DNA of 64,000 nucleotides from contig JAGVVL010000024.1 in the NCBI GenBank assembly GCA_018287875.1, positions 1 to 64,000 on the forward strand. The letters run 5' to 3'. The stretch is from Nigrospora sphaerica. Lineage: Eukaryota; Ascomycota; Sordariomycetes; Amphisphaeriales; Apiosporaceae. Below, one piece after another: positions 1 to 12,060 of the stretch. The position numbers and the translations under genes are program-made. The first letter of the stretch is position 1. Each line of letters begins with the position of its first letter. The notes under the pieces are model-generated. The model ran no database searches and was not told where the DNA came from. It saw only the letters and a program-made list of their open reading frames with translations.

Positions 1-856
1 ACTCACTGGTCCTACTGGCTCTGGCGATCAGCCTTCGACGACCGAACTCGCCCCGTGACCACGTCATTACGGCTCTGGTCACGCTCGGCGAGGGTTATCA
101 CAACTTCCACCACGAATTTCTCTCAGACTACCGCAACGCCATCCAGTGGTGGCAGTATGATCCCACCAAGTGGTCCATCTGGGTATGGAAGCATATGGGC
201 CTTGCCTACGACCTAAAGGAATTCCGCCAGAACGAGGTCGAGAAGGGCCGCGTACAGCAGTTGCAAAAACTTAACCAGAAGCGGGCTATGCTCGACTGGG
301 GTACCCCCTGGAGCAACTGCCCATCGCCAGCTGGGATGATTTTGTTGCCCAGTCGAAGGACGGCAAGGCCCTTGTTGCCGTAGCCGGTGTCGTTCATGAT
401 GTTACGGACTTTGTCAAGGACCACCCTGGCGGCAAGGCTCTCATCTCGTCCGCTATCGGCAAGGATGCCACGGCGATCTTCAACGGCGGTGTCTATAACC
501 ACTCTAACGCTGCCCACAACCTATTATCAACCATGCGGGTCGGTGTCCTGCGAGGCGGCTGTGAAGTTGAGATCTGGATGCAGACACAATTGAATAACAA
601 GGGCGTTTCGGTACGAAATATATCCGCAATCACCAGACAGATCAATGCAGAACGCTGCGCCTGCGTAGTAGATGATGGCACCATCTCGGCGTCGCTTTCG
701 TTGGGATACACTGCCACAAATGCCACTATAACCCAAGCTCGAGTTCTTGCCTTAATTTTCACTTCTGGCCAACTACAAAAAGATGGTGTCTCATGGTCTG
801 ACGATGGCGGCTCCTCAGAGTTTAAGGTCCGTTGGTGTTTGAACAAGGGCTTGTAG
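1..856 (+). pseudogene. ole1: 3' part of delta-9 acyl-CoA desaturase with cytochrome b5 domain, frameshifted
   Basis: In the family this ER membrane enzyme introduces the first double bond into palmitoyl- and stearoyl-CoA, using its fused cytochrome b5 domain as electron donor. Seen here: the last histidine box HNFHH (99-113), the conserved stretch after it (GLAYDLKEF, then QKR..LDWGTP), and a b5 domain with heme motif HPGG at 422-433 and the second heme ligand region YNHSNAAH. The 5' half lies outside the window. Against the family reading, three bases are missing, all in homopolymers: a T near 34-35, an A near 45-46 and a C in the run 304-308. Family similarity ends at EVEIW (about 577); the frame then stays open to the stop at 854-856 with an unrelated tail, so the true C-terminus may be replaced or spliced. 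It could be a functional gene with sequence errors or a real pseudogene at the repeat edge. Confidence 0.85.
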
Positions 857-1059
857 TTGAAATCGACGGCGGGTGAATCGAAATTGGTTGATAAAGCTTG
901 GGAGCATTCCAAATGATGCCAAGTGCGGCAGAGTGACAGCTTGGATACCCAATTGGCTTGGGTTCCCATCGCTGTTCTCGTTTTCCGTCTCTTCTATAAG
1001 CCTTTGCATCGCTCCATGCGTGTTCCCGCTCAGCCGCAGAGTTTGTGTGACATTAGAAC
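857..1059. other. intergenic, nothing recognised
   Basis: Between the desaturase frame and the first bases shared with the other repeat copies (the block starting ACCCATTGCGTGAGCC near 1,067). No gene, RNA or repeat was recognised. Confidence 0.5.
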
Positions 1060-3260
1060 CTCCCGATTACCCATTGCGTGAGCCAGTCATCCTCAAAGTC
1101 GACATGCACCGCCAGAGAGATACACAAAACCGATGTACATCATCGACTTGTGTAGGCATTGAACGCTGGGATTATGGAGGGTTCGCGACGCTAACCCGAG
1201 CTCGCCATCCGCTTCCGTGTTCGACGTGGCCCGAGCGCATTCATCATTGGGGTCCCCAAACCCGGCATCCCCCACTCTGCTCTGAATAGTCACCCCTCTG
1301 GTACAGGCACGGTGTGTTTTGACGGACTTCTCCAACCTTGGGGGCCTTACGAGAGGTCTCTGCAGCTCCAGAAAGCTATACGTGCTTGGGAACGAGCTTG
1401 CGGTACGTGACAACAAGGCTCAAGGGGCGACAAACTTGAAGCCAGCCTGAAGCTGATGTGAGCCTCGTGGCCGGCGACCCGCCTACCAGGAGACTGATAC
1501 GCCGCCCGACACCACAACACAGCGGGTCCCCCAAAAATATGGGTTTTCACATTGGCTCAGGAAGGGCCTCAAATTTGATGTGACTACCTAAGAACAGCGA
1601 CCACATGTATAGCTAAGCAGCGCGACCTTAAATCGGAGGCGCCTAACGACAGGCATACCTTCGCCGGTGCAAGGCGGCTTACTAGGGTGGCCTGGCCTAG
1701 CACGGTATGCGAGATGCGTTTTTGGATGCACCGAGGGGCCCTTGGTGGCCACACCTTGCACGCACGGCGGCCTCGTTTCTGACTAAACGACGTACGCCCA
1801 AGGCACGCGGCGGAACGAGCAGAAACGAGAGGGGTGCACGAGACGGAGTGGACTGCCAGGGCGTCTCCTGCGGCGAAGACACCAGCTTACGCTCCTGTTT
1901 CTAATTCCATGTACCCGTGGCTGGGGTTCCCAGGACCATGCAACGATCCCGATGATGCAAACCTGGCCTACCGGCCTCCGGCTCCCTGGCGCTAGCGATC
2001 GCCAGCGTGCCACACCGACGGACCGACGGTCTTGCAGTCATACGCTTATCTCCTCTCTGTCAAGCCATGCTGGAATGAGGGGAGGTGGAGACCCTGTGCT
2101 AACATGAAAGGTTTGACATCTTGTTCCCAGATTTAGAGGCCACTGCAGCATCTAAAAAGCGATCTAGGGAAGTACGGTGGTGTCGTGTTCGTCTGCAGGA
2201 CTTTCCGGCCTGGGGAGTCCCGCGGCGACTCCTACCCGCTCCGTCTCGGCCGTCGGCATCAGGCTCGTCCGGTGCTGACCGTCCGACGTGCCGACCGAGG
2301 GCCTAACGGTATATGATGAGGAGCTCGACGGGATGGGCCCTGTGCCTATTCGAGCAAGTGTCCCACAGTGCCAACCCGACGCGCGCCCATGCACCGGGCC
2401 TGCGACCGCCTGGGGACTGGGGGCGACCGACGGGCACCGCCGTCCAGAGGGAGGGGACTGGAAGTTATTTCCGGTGCCCGGTTGAGCAGTCGGGGCTTTG
2501 GGTTGGCATCGTTCGTGAGATACGGCAGTATTCGTCTTCGTGCGGACAGGTGGCTGTGAAGCGTGTGCTGCTCACAGGCATCGGCCATCGACGTGTTCAG
2601 CGACCGATGTGTACCCTATCTTCGCGGTTCTGTGTCGTAATATCTACAATGTCGAGGGGCTCGGGCCCCTCCTCGGTCGGTACGATGGGTTTGCCCGGCT
2701 CGCTGGGCCATGCCCGCACGAAACCGGCACAGGCCGAGGACATACTTCATTGAATAGTGGTTTGGGAGGCAGTGCGGTCGTCGACACGGGATGAGCAGCT
2801 TGGAGCATCTGTGTTCCCGGTCGCCATGGGGAAGAAAAACACGGAAATCGAGGTATCGAGTAGGAGTTGACTAGGGACCACGAGATGGGACGGGTGGATG
2901 GACGCTGGTACAAGGGCCTGGATCGACCCTTTGTCAAGGCGACATATTGAGAGGGTGGGAGGCGCGTCACAACCAGCTGGAGCTTTCCACTTCCTGCAGC
3001 GCTGTGCCCGGTTTCAACGCAGGTTGTGTAACCTTTGCCTTGCGCATTCGGCACTGATGTTCGTAGTCCGTGCGGAACGGCTCGTGGTTCGGGGGATTGG
3101 AAGACAGCCTGCCATCGCCACGAGATGGCAATCCAGACTGCCTTGATTCCCAGCCAATCACAGCAGGGGAGCACGAACCAGTAGGTCGAATGACCGAGAA
3201 GAGGCATGCCGGCGCACGCCCGCAGACCACGGTCCCTGGCGCGACTGAGAGCACCTCAAC
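1060..3260. other. outer part of arm L, no gene recognised
   Basis: Open frames occur on both strands but none has a recognisable domain, start context or splice pattern, and the copies in R (42,780-44,985) and T (52,950-55,080) do not keep the same frames open. Treated as non-coding repeat DNA or decayed coding sequence. Confidence 0.4.
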
Positions 3261-3261
3261 C

Positions 3262-3405
3262 AAAGAGTGTCCGTCAGGGCGGCCTGCGACGGATGCCACC
3301 GCAAGCAAGCGAAGCCAGTCGCAGGACCGGCTGTCCGCTGTCGACTGGCTACAGCCGACGAACCCGGTTTGCCGTGCGCCGGCTGGCGACCGCTCTGCCG
3401 GGCGT
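3262..3405 (+). pseudogene. eroded Zn2Cys6-like zinc cluster in arm L
   Basis: The frame starting near 3,267 reads VRAACDGCHRKQAKP and about 11 residues later CRLATADEPGLPC. This resembles a fungal C6 DNA-binding domain in its first half (C-D-G-C-H-R-K-x-A-K) and its tail (x-GLPC). The third cysteine is replaced by proline and one of the central cysteines is missing, so zinc binding is not expected. No fungal transcription-factor middle domain follows. The same remnant is in R and T; T has a 7-bp expansion inside it. Chance resemblance in GC-rich DNA cannot be excluded. Confidence 0.35.
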
Positions 3406-3889
3406 GGCACCCGGGCTCACGCACGTACATCTACGACGCCTGGTTGGGGACACTTCCAGCCGAGCCCACAAGAGCCAAGGTCCAAGGGCCATGTCTTTGG
3501 CACACATAGACCGATGCCGTCCGGCATTGGGAGACCCGACAGCTCAACCTCGAGAAGTGGACCAGTGGCCAGCAGCCGTGACGAGACCCAACAAACGCGC
3601 TGGTCGTGCTTTTGGCCTGCGATGCCAAAAGGTCGCGTCTGGGCCAGCACGTAACGTTACGCGCGCGAAGACAACACCAGTCCTCTATAAAGTGGATCGG
3701 ACAGCTGCCAAGCTGGCGAGCTCGTCCCCGTCTTCGGATCCAAGCGATGCCGTCTGGGTGGTGCGACGTCGGCGGCTCCGGGCTGGGACGGGGTGGGGAC
3801 GACGGCGGTTCCTCAGCCGTGGACGTGGTGAGTCAGATCGAAAGGAGGGCCGCTTCGACCGTTCGGTTGGTTCACTTCGCCTAGAAAAT

Positions 3890-3901
3890 TGGGGGGGGGG
3901 G
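3890..3901. repeat. poly-G run
   Basis: Eleven Gs (3,891-3,901) in L against thirteen Cs at 42,140-42,152 in R and only an interrupted GGGGAGG near 55,746 in T. The tract is specific to the L/R pair and differs in length between them. Confidence 0.85.
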
Positions 3902-5358
3902 CAGCATGGATGATACAGGAGTAGATTATGGTTGCCTTCGACCCGCGATTGAATCGCCCGGGACGTCATCTCCCATTCGCCGCGTCGACATCCGTACGCC
4001 TCCTGCCCAGCTGGTGGCTTCCGCGTTACGCCAGGATTAACCCGTTCGCCATAAAAACGCCGGCATGGCCAGGCTCGCCGGAGAACCTACAAAGTCCCTA
4101 GGCTCGTCTCACCAGCCGTAGAGTAGGGGACCGGGGGTAAGCGGGGCCTAACAGGAGCTCGAAATGGCGAGGTTTCCTGGCATGGCGAGGCAACCCGGAC
4201 GAAGAGAGCGGTTCACCCACGGGTCAGTGGAACCCCGCGGAAGAGCACGCGAAATGGGCGCGCTAGGCCGCGACTTCCAGGTCCAGCAGGACCAGCTTAG
4301 CTGTAACGTCCAGAGGACTTCAATCGTTACCACACTCTGCTCCCGTTCCACACTCCGCCCCCGTTTCCTATTCCCAGCCTGGAGTCCTTCCCGCGGCCCC
4401 CTGCGGCAACGTCGATGCTTCTTCGCCGTCGCCGCCTCCGACGTCGTCGCCCTGCGCTCCGCCGTGGGACTCGAGATGAAAAGTCTACTCTCGTCCGTAC
4501 GACGGCCGGCGCGCCTCCCGAATGGCCACCGGCAGTTCGATACCATCGGACAGGACGCGGCCATCTTGGTTGCGAGAGAAGCACAGCATGTCCGGCAGGG
4601 CGACGCGGGCCAACAAGGTGCGCGCTGGCCGGCGAAACAAGTCTCGGAGGTGCGCTGCACGTCCGTCAAGAAAGAGGGCGGACTTATCGAGCCCTATAGC
4701 GCCACAATAGGACGGAGGCGTTCCCATACTCGTTCGGTCTGAGGCAGGTATACTCTCTTCGCACACAAAGCCCACTACGCGGCCGGCTGGGCAGGAAGGA
4801 GGCGTCTGCCAAGTACTGGCGATTCACGATGGGCCGGCCGTGGGACGACTTTCCTCAGTTCGTTACGGAGCTGCTTGTGGGTAGGCGCACAGCCCCGTGT
4901 GCGTTCGTGAGTTGGTTGCTTCGCCCCATGGAGCATGGACTCTCTCAGCCTGTCTCTCCCTGGCGCCAAAACGAAAGGTTCGTCATTTCCAGTCACCCCA
5001 GCGGCGCCTCTCGAAGAACCCGGACAGCCAGCCACTTCGACGACACAGACGGGCCACCTCCTGCGGAGAGGCCGCCTGAAGGGTGCGTCCTCAACGGCAT
5101 GGGCGTCGATGCACAGTTCGATGGCGCTGCGCACTCATCGCCCCACGGCGGGCAAGGCCTCGCGTGTCTGTATCGCCTACGGCAGTCGCCGTTCCGCCGA
5201 GGCCCCCAATGCTGGCGAGTGCGCGGGCTCTTGGAACCCGCTGCCGCACATGCCATTAATAGGGCCACCGTTGCGATACTGCGTCCGAGGTGAAGTGAAT
5301 ATCGCCCCGAGGCACAATCCTCAGGCACACACTTCGTACTTGAAAATGACGGTGGCCC

Positions 5359-6336
5359 CTACGTGACCTGTCCTCGGACCCAGACCCCACCCGTTGTCAG
5401 CTTTTCGATGCCATCGTTCAGCCTGTGGCTGTTGGTGGCAAAGCAACGTCTGGAAATGGCCGCGCCTGCTGCCGTGGCGGGTCCCATCCACCGGGCCGCG
5501 AGGGCGTAGGACATTGGGGCAGCATTCCTCGACGATCGCCAAGCCTCCCAAGCCAAGCAGGCAGCGCGGCGTGCGGTATCAGACAGCCCGATCACCGGCT
5601 CCCCCACGCAGCCGATGGTGAGGTCCGTCGCTTGGCGGCCGTAGCATCTGCCCTGCTGACCCTGCCGTTTTGGTTTCCCGGCTCTGCGGGCACCGACGTA
5701 TCGTAAAGACCGCCACGTGTCCTCTTGATCGGATGGTCCCTGGCAGACGTGCTCGAGACGGGCTCGGTCTTGGACCCCCGACGCCGTTCTTCCCTTTCTC
5801 GCCGGGGGCTTCGCCGTGTTCGGTCCACACCGTCGCCCCGTTCGGGTTCGTCCGCAAGCCCGGAAGGCGATATTTCCCTTCCGCCGGCGTCGACCTCGAC
5901 AGGCCCCGCGGTCCACGGATTCGGTGTTCGGGCGCGTCACAGCCGATCGATGCTTCTCATGCCCGCAATGCCGCCTGTCCCCGGGAACCCGCGGCCGGTG
6001 GGCTGAAAGCCGGTATCGGGCTGACGGCTGTACCGTACGAGCATCGCATGACTGTATGGGCACTTCTGCCCTTTGGCTCGGCCAGAGCACGCGAGCGTAG
6101 CAAATCCGGCCAATGCGCCCTCCGAAATCATACATACAGCCTCTCCGCTCGTGGTGATTCCGTACTCTGGGCCGCACAGAATCGCGGAATGCAATCACCG
6201 CGTGCTGAATTTTTCCCCTTGGGTTCGCGTGCGACTCGCTGGACGCGGCCGGTCCTGCTAAACAGCGCGGAAACAACGCCACGGCATCCTCCCTCGCCGG
6301 CCTCGTAGGTTGTCGCTTCACACCTTCTTCGTGCAT
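5359..6336 (-). other. long open frame of doubtful coding status, arm L
   Basis: About 325 codons without a stop. Rich in Arg, Ala, Gly and Pro, as expected of antisense frames in GC-rich DNA; no domain, membrane segment or signal peptide seen. The R copy (39,842-40,783, +) is open for 313 codons but with frame changes at both ends, and the T copy keeps only about 137 codons (57,242-57,655). The best-kept part is the last third (starting LTIGCVGEPVIGLSDTA). It may be a fossil gene; the opposite strand is also open in places. Confidence 0.2.
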
Positions 6337-7564
6337 GTTCCTCGGGCGAGCCCCGCGCGCGGGGCCATGCCAGGGGTTGGTTTCGCAGGGTGTCTTTGGT
6401 TCGCCGGTGTCCGCCGCCTATCGTCCTGCCGCTAAACACGGGTCTGGTCCGGGCGAACCACGTGGGATCGGGTCGGGATGGCTTGGGTGTGCCGAGTGGC
6501 GGCGGAGCGAGTACGCGGTCGAGCTCGTTCTCGGCAATATCGCTGATAGCGTCCAGGTGCTTCTCACGATCCCTCCCCTCGCTTGGGGCAAACGCGTCTT
6601 GGACAGGCTCCTGAAACGTGGTCGACCATGACCGTGAGAGGCCTGCGACCTGGATGTGTTGGATGTAATCCACCTCGTTCTTGTCATGGTTCCGTTTTTC
6701 GAGCTACCGTCCTCCTGGTGCCACGTGGGAACCCAAACTCCCCGGTGTTGCGATGCAGCGAGTAGGTGCTACCGCTGACATTCTTCCGTCGGTCGACAAA
6801 GGTGGTCGAGGAAGCGGGGCGTGCCGGGTAACGTTTGACCCCCGCCTTCGAGATCCCCATTTTCACGTCTGGCTATTCCTGTCCGATCCGACTCGACGTT
6901 CGATGGCGGGTAGCCGACGGCCGACCGATCGGCAGTCAGGATGCGGGCCAGTAACGCATGGTCTCGCGACGATGGAAATACCTGCCTCGCCCATCATCCG
7001 CTACGCCAGGCGCCGGCCTCTGGGGCTGTCGGCATGTGCAACGTTCTCCTGGGGTTCGAGGTTGCCGTAGATGGGCATAACAGGGCCGGCTGTGGTATCT
7101 CGATCGCGGTCGGAGTCGGTGTGCGCGTCGCGTCCGGCGCCCAAGCCCTTGTCCAGGCCCGCGGCGCGGCTGCGTAGTCGAGCCACCACGACGGGCTGCT
7201 CGTCGGCTGGTATGATCGGCTTCACGTGCGCGGAGGATCCTGTCAGCGGACGGCCGAAGTGCGAATTGTTTAAGAGCGCAAACCAGCCCGTCCGGTCGGT
7301 GCGGCCTGGCCTCGTGAACGATGCGCCGCCGTTTCTATGCTCGCGCGCGTGGGGGCGGTTTCCACCTACTGGTGTGCCGGGGACGTCGCCCTGCGTCTTG
7401 TTCCAAACGCATAGAGCGCTCTCCCAGAACCTGTCCTGCTGTTTGCCGGGGCCATGGGTTCGCTCGGGCTGGCAGAACCCAGACGTTCGACGTCGGCACA
7501 GCATCCTTTGCGGCCGCCACTACGACCAGGAGTGCGCGTCGTCACGCATCATAAATCGGGGGTT

Positions 7565-7649
7565 GGGCGTTGGTCCTGTTGGGGTGTCGGTCCTGTCTGG
7601 GTGTCGGTCCCGTCTGGGCGTGGGTCCTGTCTAGGCGTTGGTCCTGCTA
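7565..7649 (+). repeat. 17-bp tandem repeat, 5 units, arm L
   Basis: Five consecutive imperfect units of the form GGGTGTCGGTCCTGTCT. The unit is not a multiple of three, so every change in copy number shifts any frame through it; this marks the stretch as non-coding. Five units in R, three in T. Confidence 0.85.
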
Positions 7650-8045
7650 GGCGATCAGCCATAGGGCGGCAGGACGCGACGCGGTACGCCTCGCGCTGGT
7701 GCTTCAACGGATGGCCCCGCCCGCCTTCGGGCTCCGTCGTGGCCACGCCCCGGCTGGCGATGATACACCCACCGCCGGCCTACTGCTCGGTATGCCCCCC
7801 GAGGCTTCGTTCTCGGCGGCTTCTAGCGTCCCCGGGGCCCCTTGCCCGCTTGGACGGGCGATGCTGTCGTTCGGTCGGATAGGAATGGTACTACGTAACG
7901 TGTGTGAAGACGGTTAAGCTACGGGCAGACACCGCGCCGGGCTGGTCAGGTGGGGAATCCCTCTCTGCTCGAGTTCCGGCAAGCGACGCAGAACGCCCAC
8001 CAAGCGCTTCTCTTCCACGCGACGCCTCGCTTCACAGAACCCAAC

Positions 8046-8642
8046 TCACTGCCACCATCGGGTACAGCGTCTGCCGGTCTCTGGGCAGAACCTCGCTAGT
8101 GCTAACCGTCGCTCGGGCGCCACGGGGGCGCTTACAACTAAACAGAAACCGTCCCCTAACCACGCCCACCAGAACGTCGACGCGCCGCCGACTCCCTGGA
8201 GGGCCTCGAGGCATTCTGTCCTTCGCACTCCTGCCGCGCCGACACACGAGACATCCGTACCCCCGGGGGCCTTCATCATCCGTCGACGAACGTACCACCC
8301 GAGACGCCCCGCCCCGTCTCTGTCGAGCCGTCTTCGATCGGCCTTGAAGCTTCTGCAGCGGCCTTCGTTCGCCGTAGGCGACGGGACCCAAAGAGCAGGA
8401 GGGCCTGGGGTTTCGTCCGGCGTCGAAACCCCGAACAACGAGAACGGATGGCGACTAAGACGCCTTAACAACCGCGGCGCATCGATGAGGGGGTCATACG
8501 ATCGATGACCATCCCCTGTAGGCTGGTCGGGGGCAGAGAAAGCATTCAAATCCAGAGGTAGCACGGTTCTCACATAGTCATTCGGGTGTTCTTCGACATT
8601 GCTAGGGAAGCGGTCATCGACGCGCCGGTATTCTACGACCAA
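8046..8642 (-). other. unidentified open frame, arm L
   Basis: 198 codons. The first 80 residues have mixed composition (for example VRTVLPLDLNAFSAPDQP) and are kept in R (37,401-37,904) and, with changes such as N to D and S to W, in T (60,063-60,260, -). Downstream the R frame is cut short by a small indel and T diverges. The plus strand of the same DNA is also open (MFFDIAREAVIDAPVFYDQ, from 8,589). No domain recognised; could be a decayed gene on either strand. Confidence 0.25.
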
Positions 8643-9475
8643 GTACGCCTAATCAAGCGCACCCTGGCTGCATCCCGCTCCTCCTCCGGTGCACACGGAC
8701 GACGGTCATGGAATCGAGTACAGCCGCAACCTCTGGCATTACCATGGCTTTGTTGGAGCGGCTTCCGGAACCACCGGAGCCACCGGCCGCGATCACCGGC
8801 ACACGAATGTTTAAGAACGAAATCGAAGGCGGTCTCGTACCAGGCGGCGTTCCCGTAGGAGTGCATCGCTCTTTCGATAGATGGGCCGGGCCGCATAGCT
8901 ATGCTTGCGTAACTCCTCGGCGAGCCGCCGGCCGAGCCTACGCCCACATGCGGTGCTCCTCCGATACCTCCCATCGCACAACGCTCGGTCCCGTGCCGGA
9001 TCTGGACCCGTCTGTTTCATTTTTCGGGGGCAGCGGATGGCATGGACCGAACGACCGTGGTATAGCTCGGGCGCGTCTCAATACATGGGAGCGCATGGAG
9101 AGAAGAAAACGAGGTCTTGTTCCGATCGGTTCCCACGGGGCGTGTAAGGCACCGTCTTCGTCGCTCACGTACAAGCCCGAGCGCATGCCCGAATCCATCG
9201 TGCACTCGAGACTACCCGGGCAGGAGAATAAGAAGGGTGCCGAAAGACTGGACACGGTGGCGTGCGTCCCGTGCACTAGCCTGGTCCATTGGAGGCGAAA
9301 GGCACGAGACGAAAGGCACGAGACAGCTTGCCTTCGTCGACGCCCCAATACTAGCAACGCCCCGAAAAGGAGAGGAAGACGACGATACGGGGACTCATTG
9401 CAGGGCGTCTTCCCATAGCGCACCATATCCCTTACGGGGCTCCCGTACTCGGCGAGTGACCACCGTGCCATCCCG

Positions 9476-9970
9476 ATGACGTTCAAATTCCTTAGGAACA
9501 AGAGCAAGTTGCTACTTCAACCCTACCATCGTCCCCGCCACTCCCCGTATGCACGCCGCCAATTTTTGGTCGTCATAGCCCTGGTCTCTACGGTGCTGGT
9601 AGCTGCGTATGTCCTTCCAGTCCGTACCCCGTTTCGAAAGAGCATTGTTGTTGGCATAGGTCCGAACTCAGTTGAACGCCAGCCGCTACCTCTCCCCGAC
9701 TCAGTGGAGGCCAGCGGCCCCAAACCATGATAGAGCTACTACGCAACGGCTCTCCTGACTTCCCCTTTGGATGCGCTGCGAGTTAACACCGGCTCTGGAC
9801 CCATAGACCCGTCCCAAGTTCAGCGGTTCACCCCTGATGTTTCATCGGCCTCGTCGTACCGATCATCCAATCGACTGCCGATGCCCTATATGCACCGCAT
9901 TCCCCTCCGGTACGCGCAGTCCGCCTCTGGCCTTGTGGATAGAAAGAAGCCTGGAGCACCAGCTGGTTAA
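9476..9970 (+). pseudogene. type II membrane protein remnant, arm L
   Basis: Short basic cytosolic-type N-terminus, then one hydrophobic segment (QFLVVIALVSTVLVAAYVL, about residues 29-47) and a Ser/Pro-rich stem: the layout of a single-pass type II membrane protein such as a Golgi enzyme, but no catalytic domain was recognised. The frame breaks near 9,720 because L has CCCC where R and T have CCCCC, and a second C-run near 9,762 is also one base off relative to R. Residue changes against T in the membrane and stem part are mostly silent or conservative (K/R, V/I), which suggests past selection. Function unknown. Confidence 0.4.
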
Positions 9971-12060
9971 GTGCTGCGCTTTGGGAACGTGGCGCGCACG
10001 GCCGGTTCGACAAGGGCCGGCGACCAATCTGGTATATACCAGCAGCGGTCGTCTCGTTTGGGCATGCCGCGCGGAAGGAGGCATTGGTTCTCCGTGGCAT
10101 CAGCTGCTACAAGGCTTAGGTTATTCGTGCTGTTGGAGGGCCGGCCTGCGGGGCGTACGCGCTTCCAATTCCGTATTATTTGTACTGTGATACTGTCTGC
10201 ATCGAGATCGTGACGTCTGGTGGCCCCTCACCACGAAGCATGGTAACCGCCACCATATCTCGCGAATCGGGTTTTACATTCTTTGTCGCCTAAATCACGC
10301 AGCACGTCATCTAGAAGACGGTCTACTTATCGTCGAAATCCTTTTTGCAAAATCTTTGCATGCGTACAAACGGCACGCAGTGGCGTGGCGATCCCTTCTT
10401 ACGGGCCGTACACCACGGTTCGCCCCCTGTCTGCGATAAGGCCATGGCTTCTTCTTTGCGACCCCGTCCTTTGTGACGCAGGGGCGAAGCTTCCCATCTC
10501 TGGGTACTGTGCATTGATGTCCCAACGGGCAAGGGCGAGGGGTTTAGAAAGCAACTAAGAGTAAGTTAGCTTAGCCTTGGTACCAAGGCCGGGGGCGACA
10601 GCGACGACCAGCCCCGGCGCAGGACCGTTCGAGTGTCCCATACATCTGCCCAGTACCCCTAGCCTGCCGTAGTCTTCCATCGACATAATCATAAACGGGC
10701 GGTTTCGCCTACTCCGTGGCGAAATCCATTTTCTTTTTCACGCAGGCGCGATATCCAGAGTGAATAGTCGTCTTTGTGCCTCCGCCTATTGGTTGCTTGT
10801 TGCTGGGGAAAACAGCGGAGACTTGCGGTCGGCGTCTTCACGGATGCCTGCGCCCGCGCCGGGGGCATCGGGTGATTCGTGGGAAAGGAACGACGAAAAC
10901 GGGATTCAGGCCACACCGACCGGCTTCGCATGTGGCCCCGGACGACATGGGGTTTCTCCCTTGGCCCTCAGAAAAGATTCAACGGTTTCCCCAGGCTAGA
11001 CTGGCCCAATATCTTGCAGCCCAACACATGTTTTGCCACGCGCTCAACATAGCAGGCTCTGCTTCTCCGCACCTTTTTTGCCCGTCTACACTCCTGGAGC
11101 GGACGATGTCCCTCCATCAGGCCAAAGATCGAGCACCCTGCGCTTGCGTACAGCCGCCCCAGGACGCCGGCCGCCCCGGGACGGGTCGCGACGATTCCAG
11201 TGGCAGTATTTGTTTGCAACGCGTGAATCCTCACTACAAGCTTTTATTGGTTTCTTGAGACGCAAGCGCGGGTAGCTGGACGATCTGTCTTGCGCGGACG
11301 GCGTACTGGCTACGGGCAACGACCGCTGGAGAATGCGATACGGGGCCCCTTTCAGTACCGCTTCCCCAGGCTTTTCGACGAATCAAAGCTAGCGACGACG
11401 AGCCCTGGAGTAAGACCGGTCGGGGTGCCCAGCGCATCCGTCCATCATCCATAGCCTACCGCAACCCTCGCTGAGCACAGCTGTAATCGAACTGCTTCAC
11501 GTACCCCGTGGCAAAGTGTTCATTGGCCAACGCAGATACGACCTCTAGGGTGAATAGTCTTCTTTATACACCTGCCCATTGGCTATCTGTCGCTAGGGAA
11601 ACAGCCGGGGGCTGTGGTTGGGGTATCCACGGATGCCTGCGCCCGCGCCAGGGGCATCGAGCGATTCGTGGGAAAGGAGCAACGAGAACGGGATTCAACC
11701 CCAGTCTACTTTCGCATGAGCCTCAGACGGCATGGAGGTGGGGGAAGATCCTACGATTTGGCCACCATAGACTGGCCGGATGCCTTGCGGCACAATACGC
11801 GTTGCCATGCCCTCAACGTGTTACGTTCAGGTTGCCCGCATCTTGCTCTGCCCAGCTGCGTTCCTGGAACATACGCCGTCCTTCCCCCAGACAGGCCGAA
11901 GATCCAGTACCCTACACGCATTACCTACAGCCACTCTAGGACGGGTCCATAATGAGTCCGGTGCTAACCCCTGTTTTACACACATGAACCCTCGCCAAGA
12001 GTTTTCGTTTGGTGTTTTTCCCCAAGACGCAAGTGCGGGCAGCTAGACGATCTGTCTTGC

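Noticed and set aside
3206..3913. 235-codon plus-strand open frame in arm L
   Set aside because: Arg/Pro/Ala-rich text typical of GC-rich non-coding DNA; the same DNA is open in several frames, and R and T do not keep this frame.
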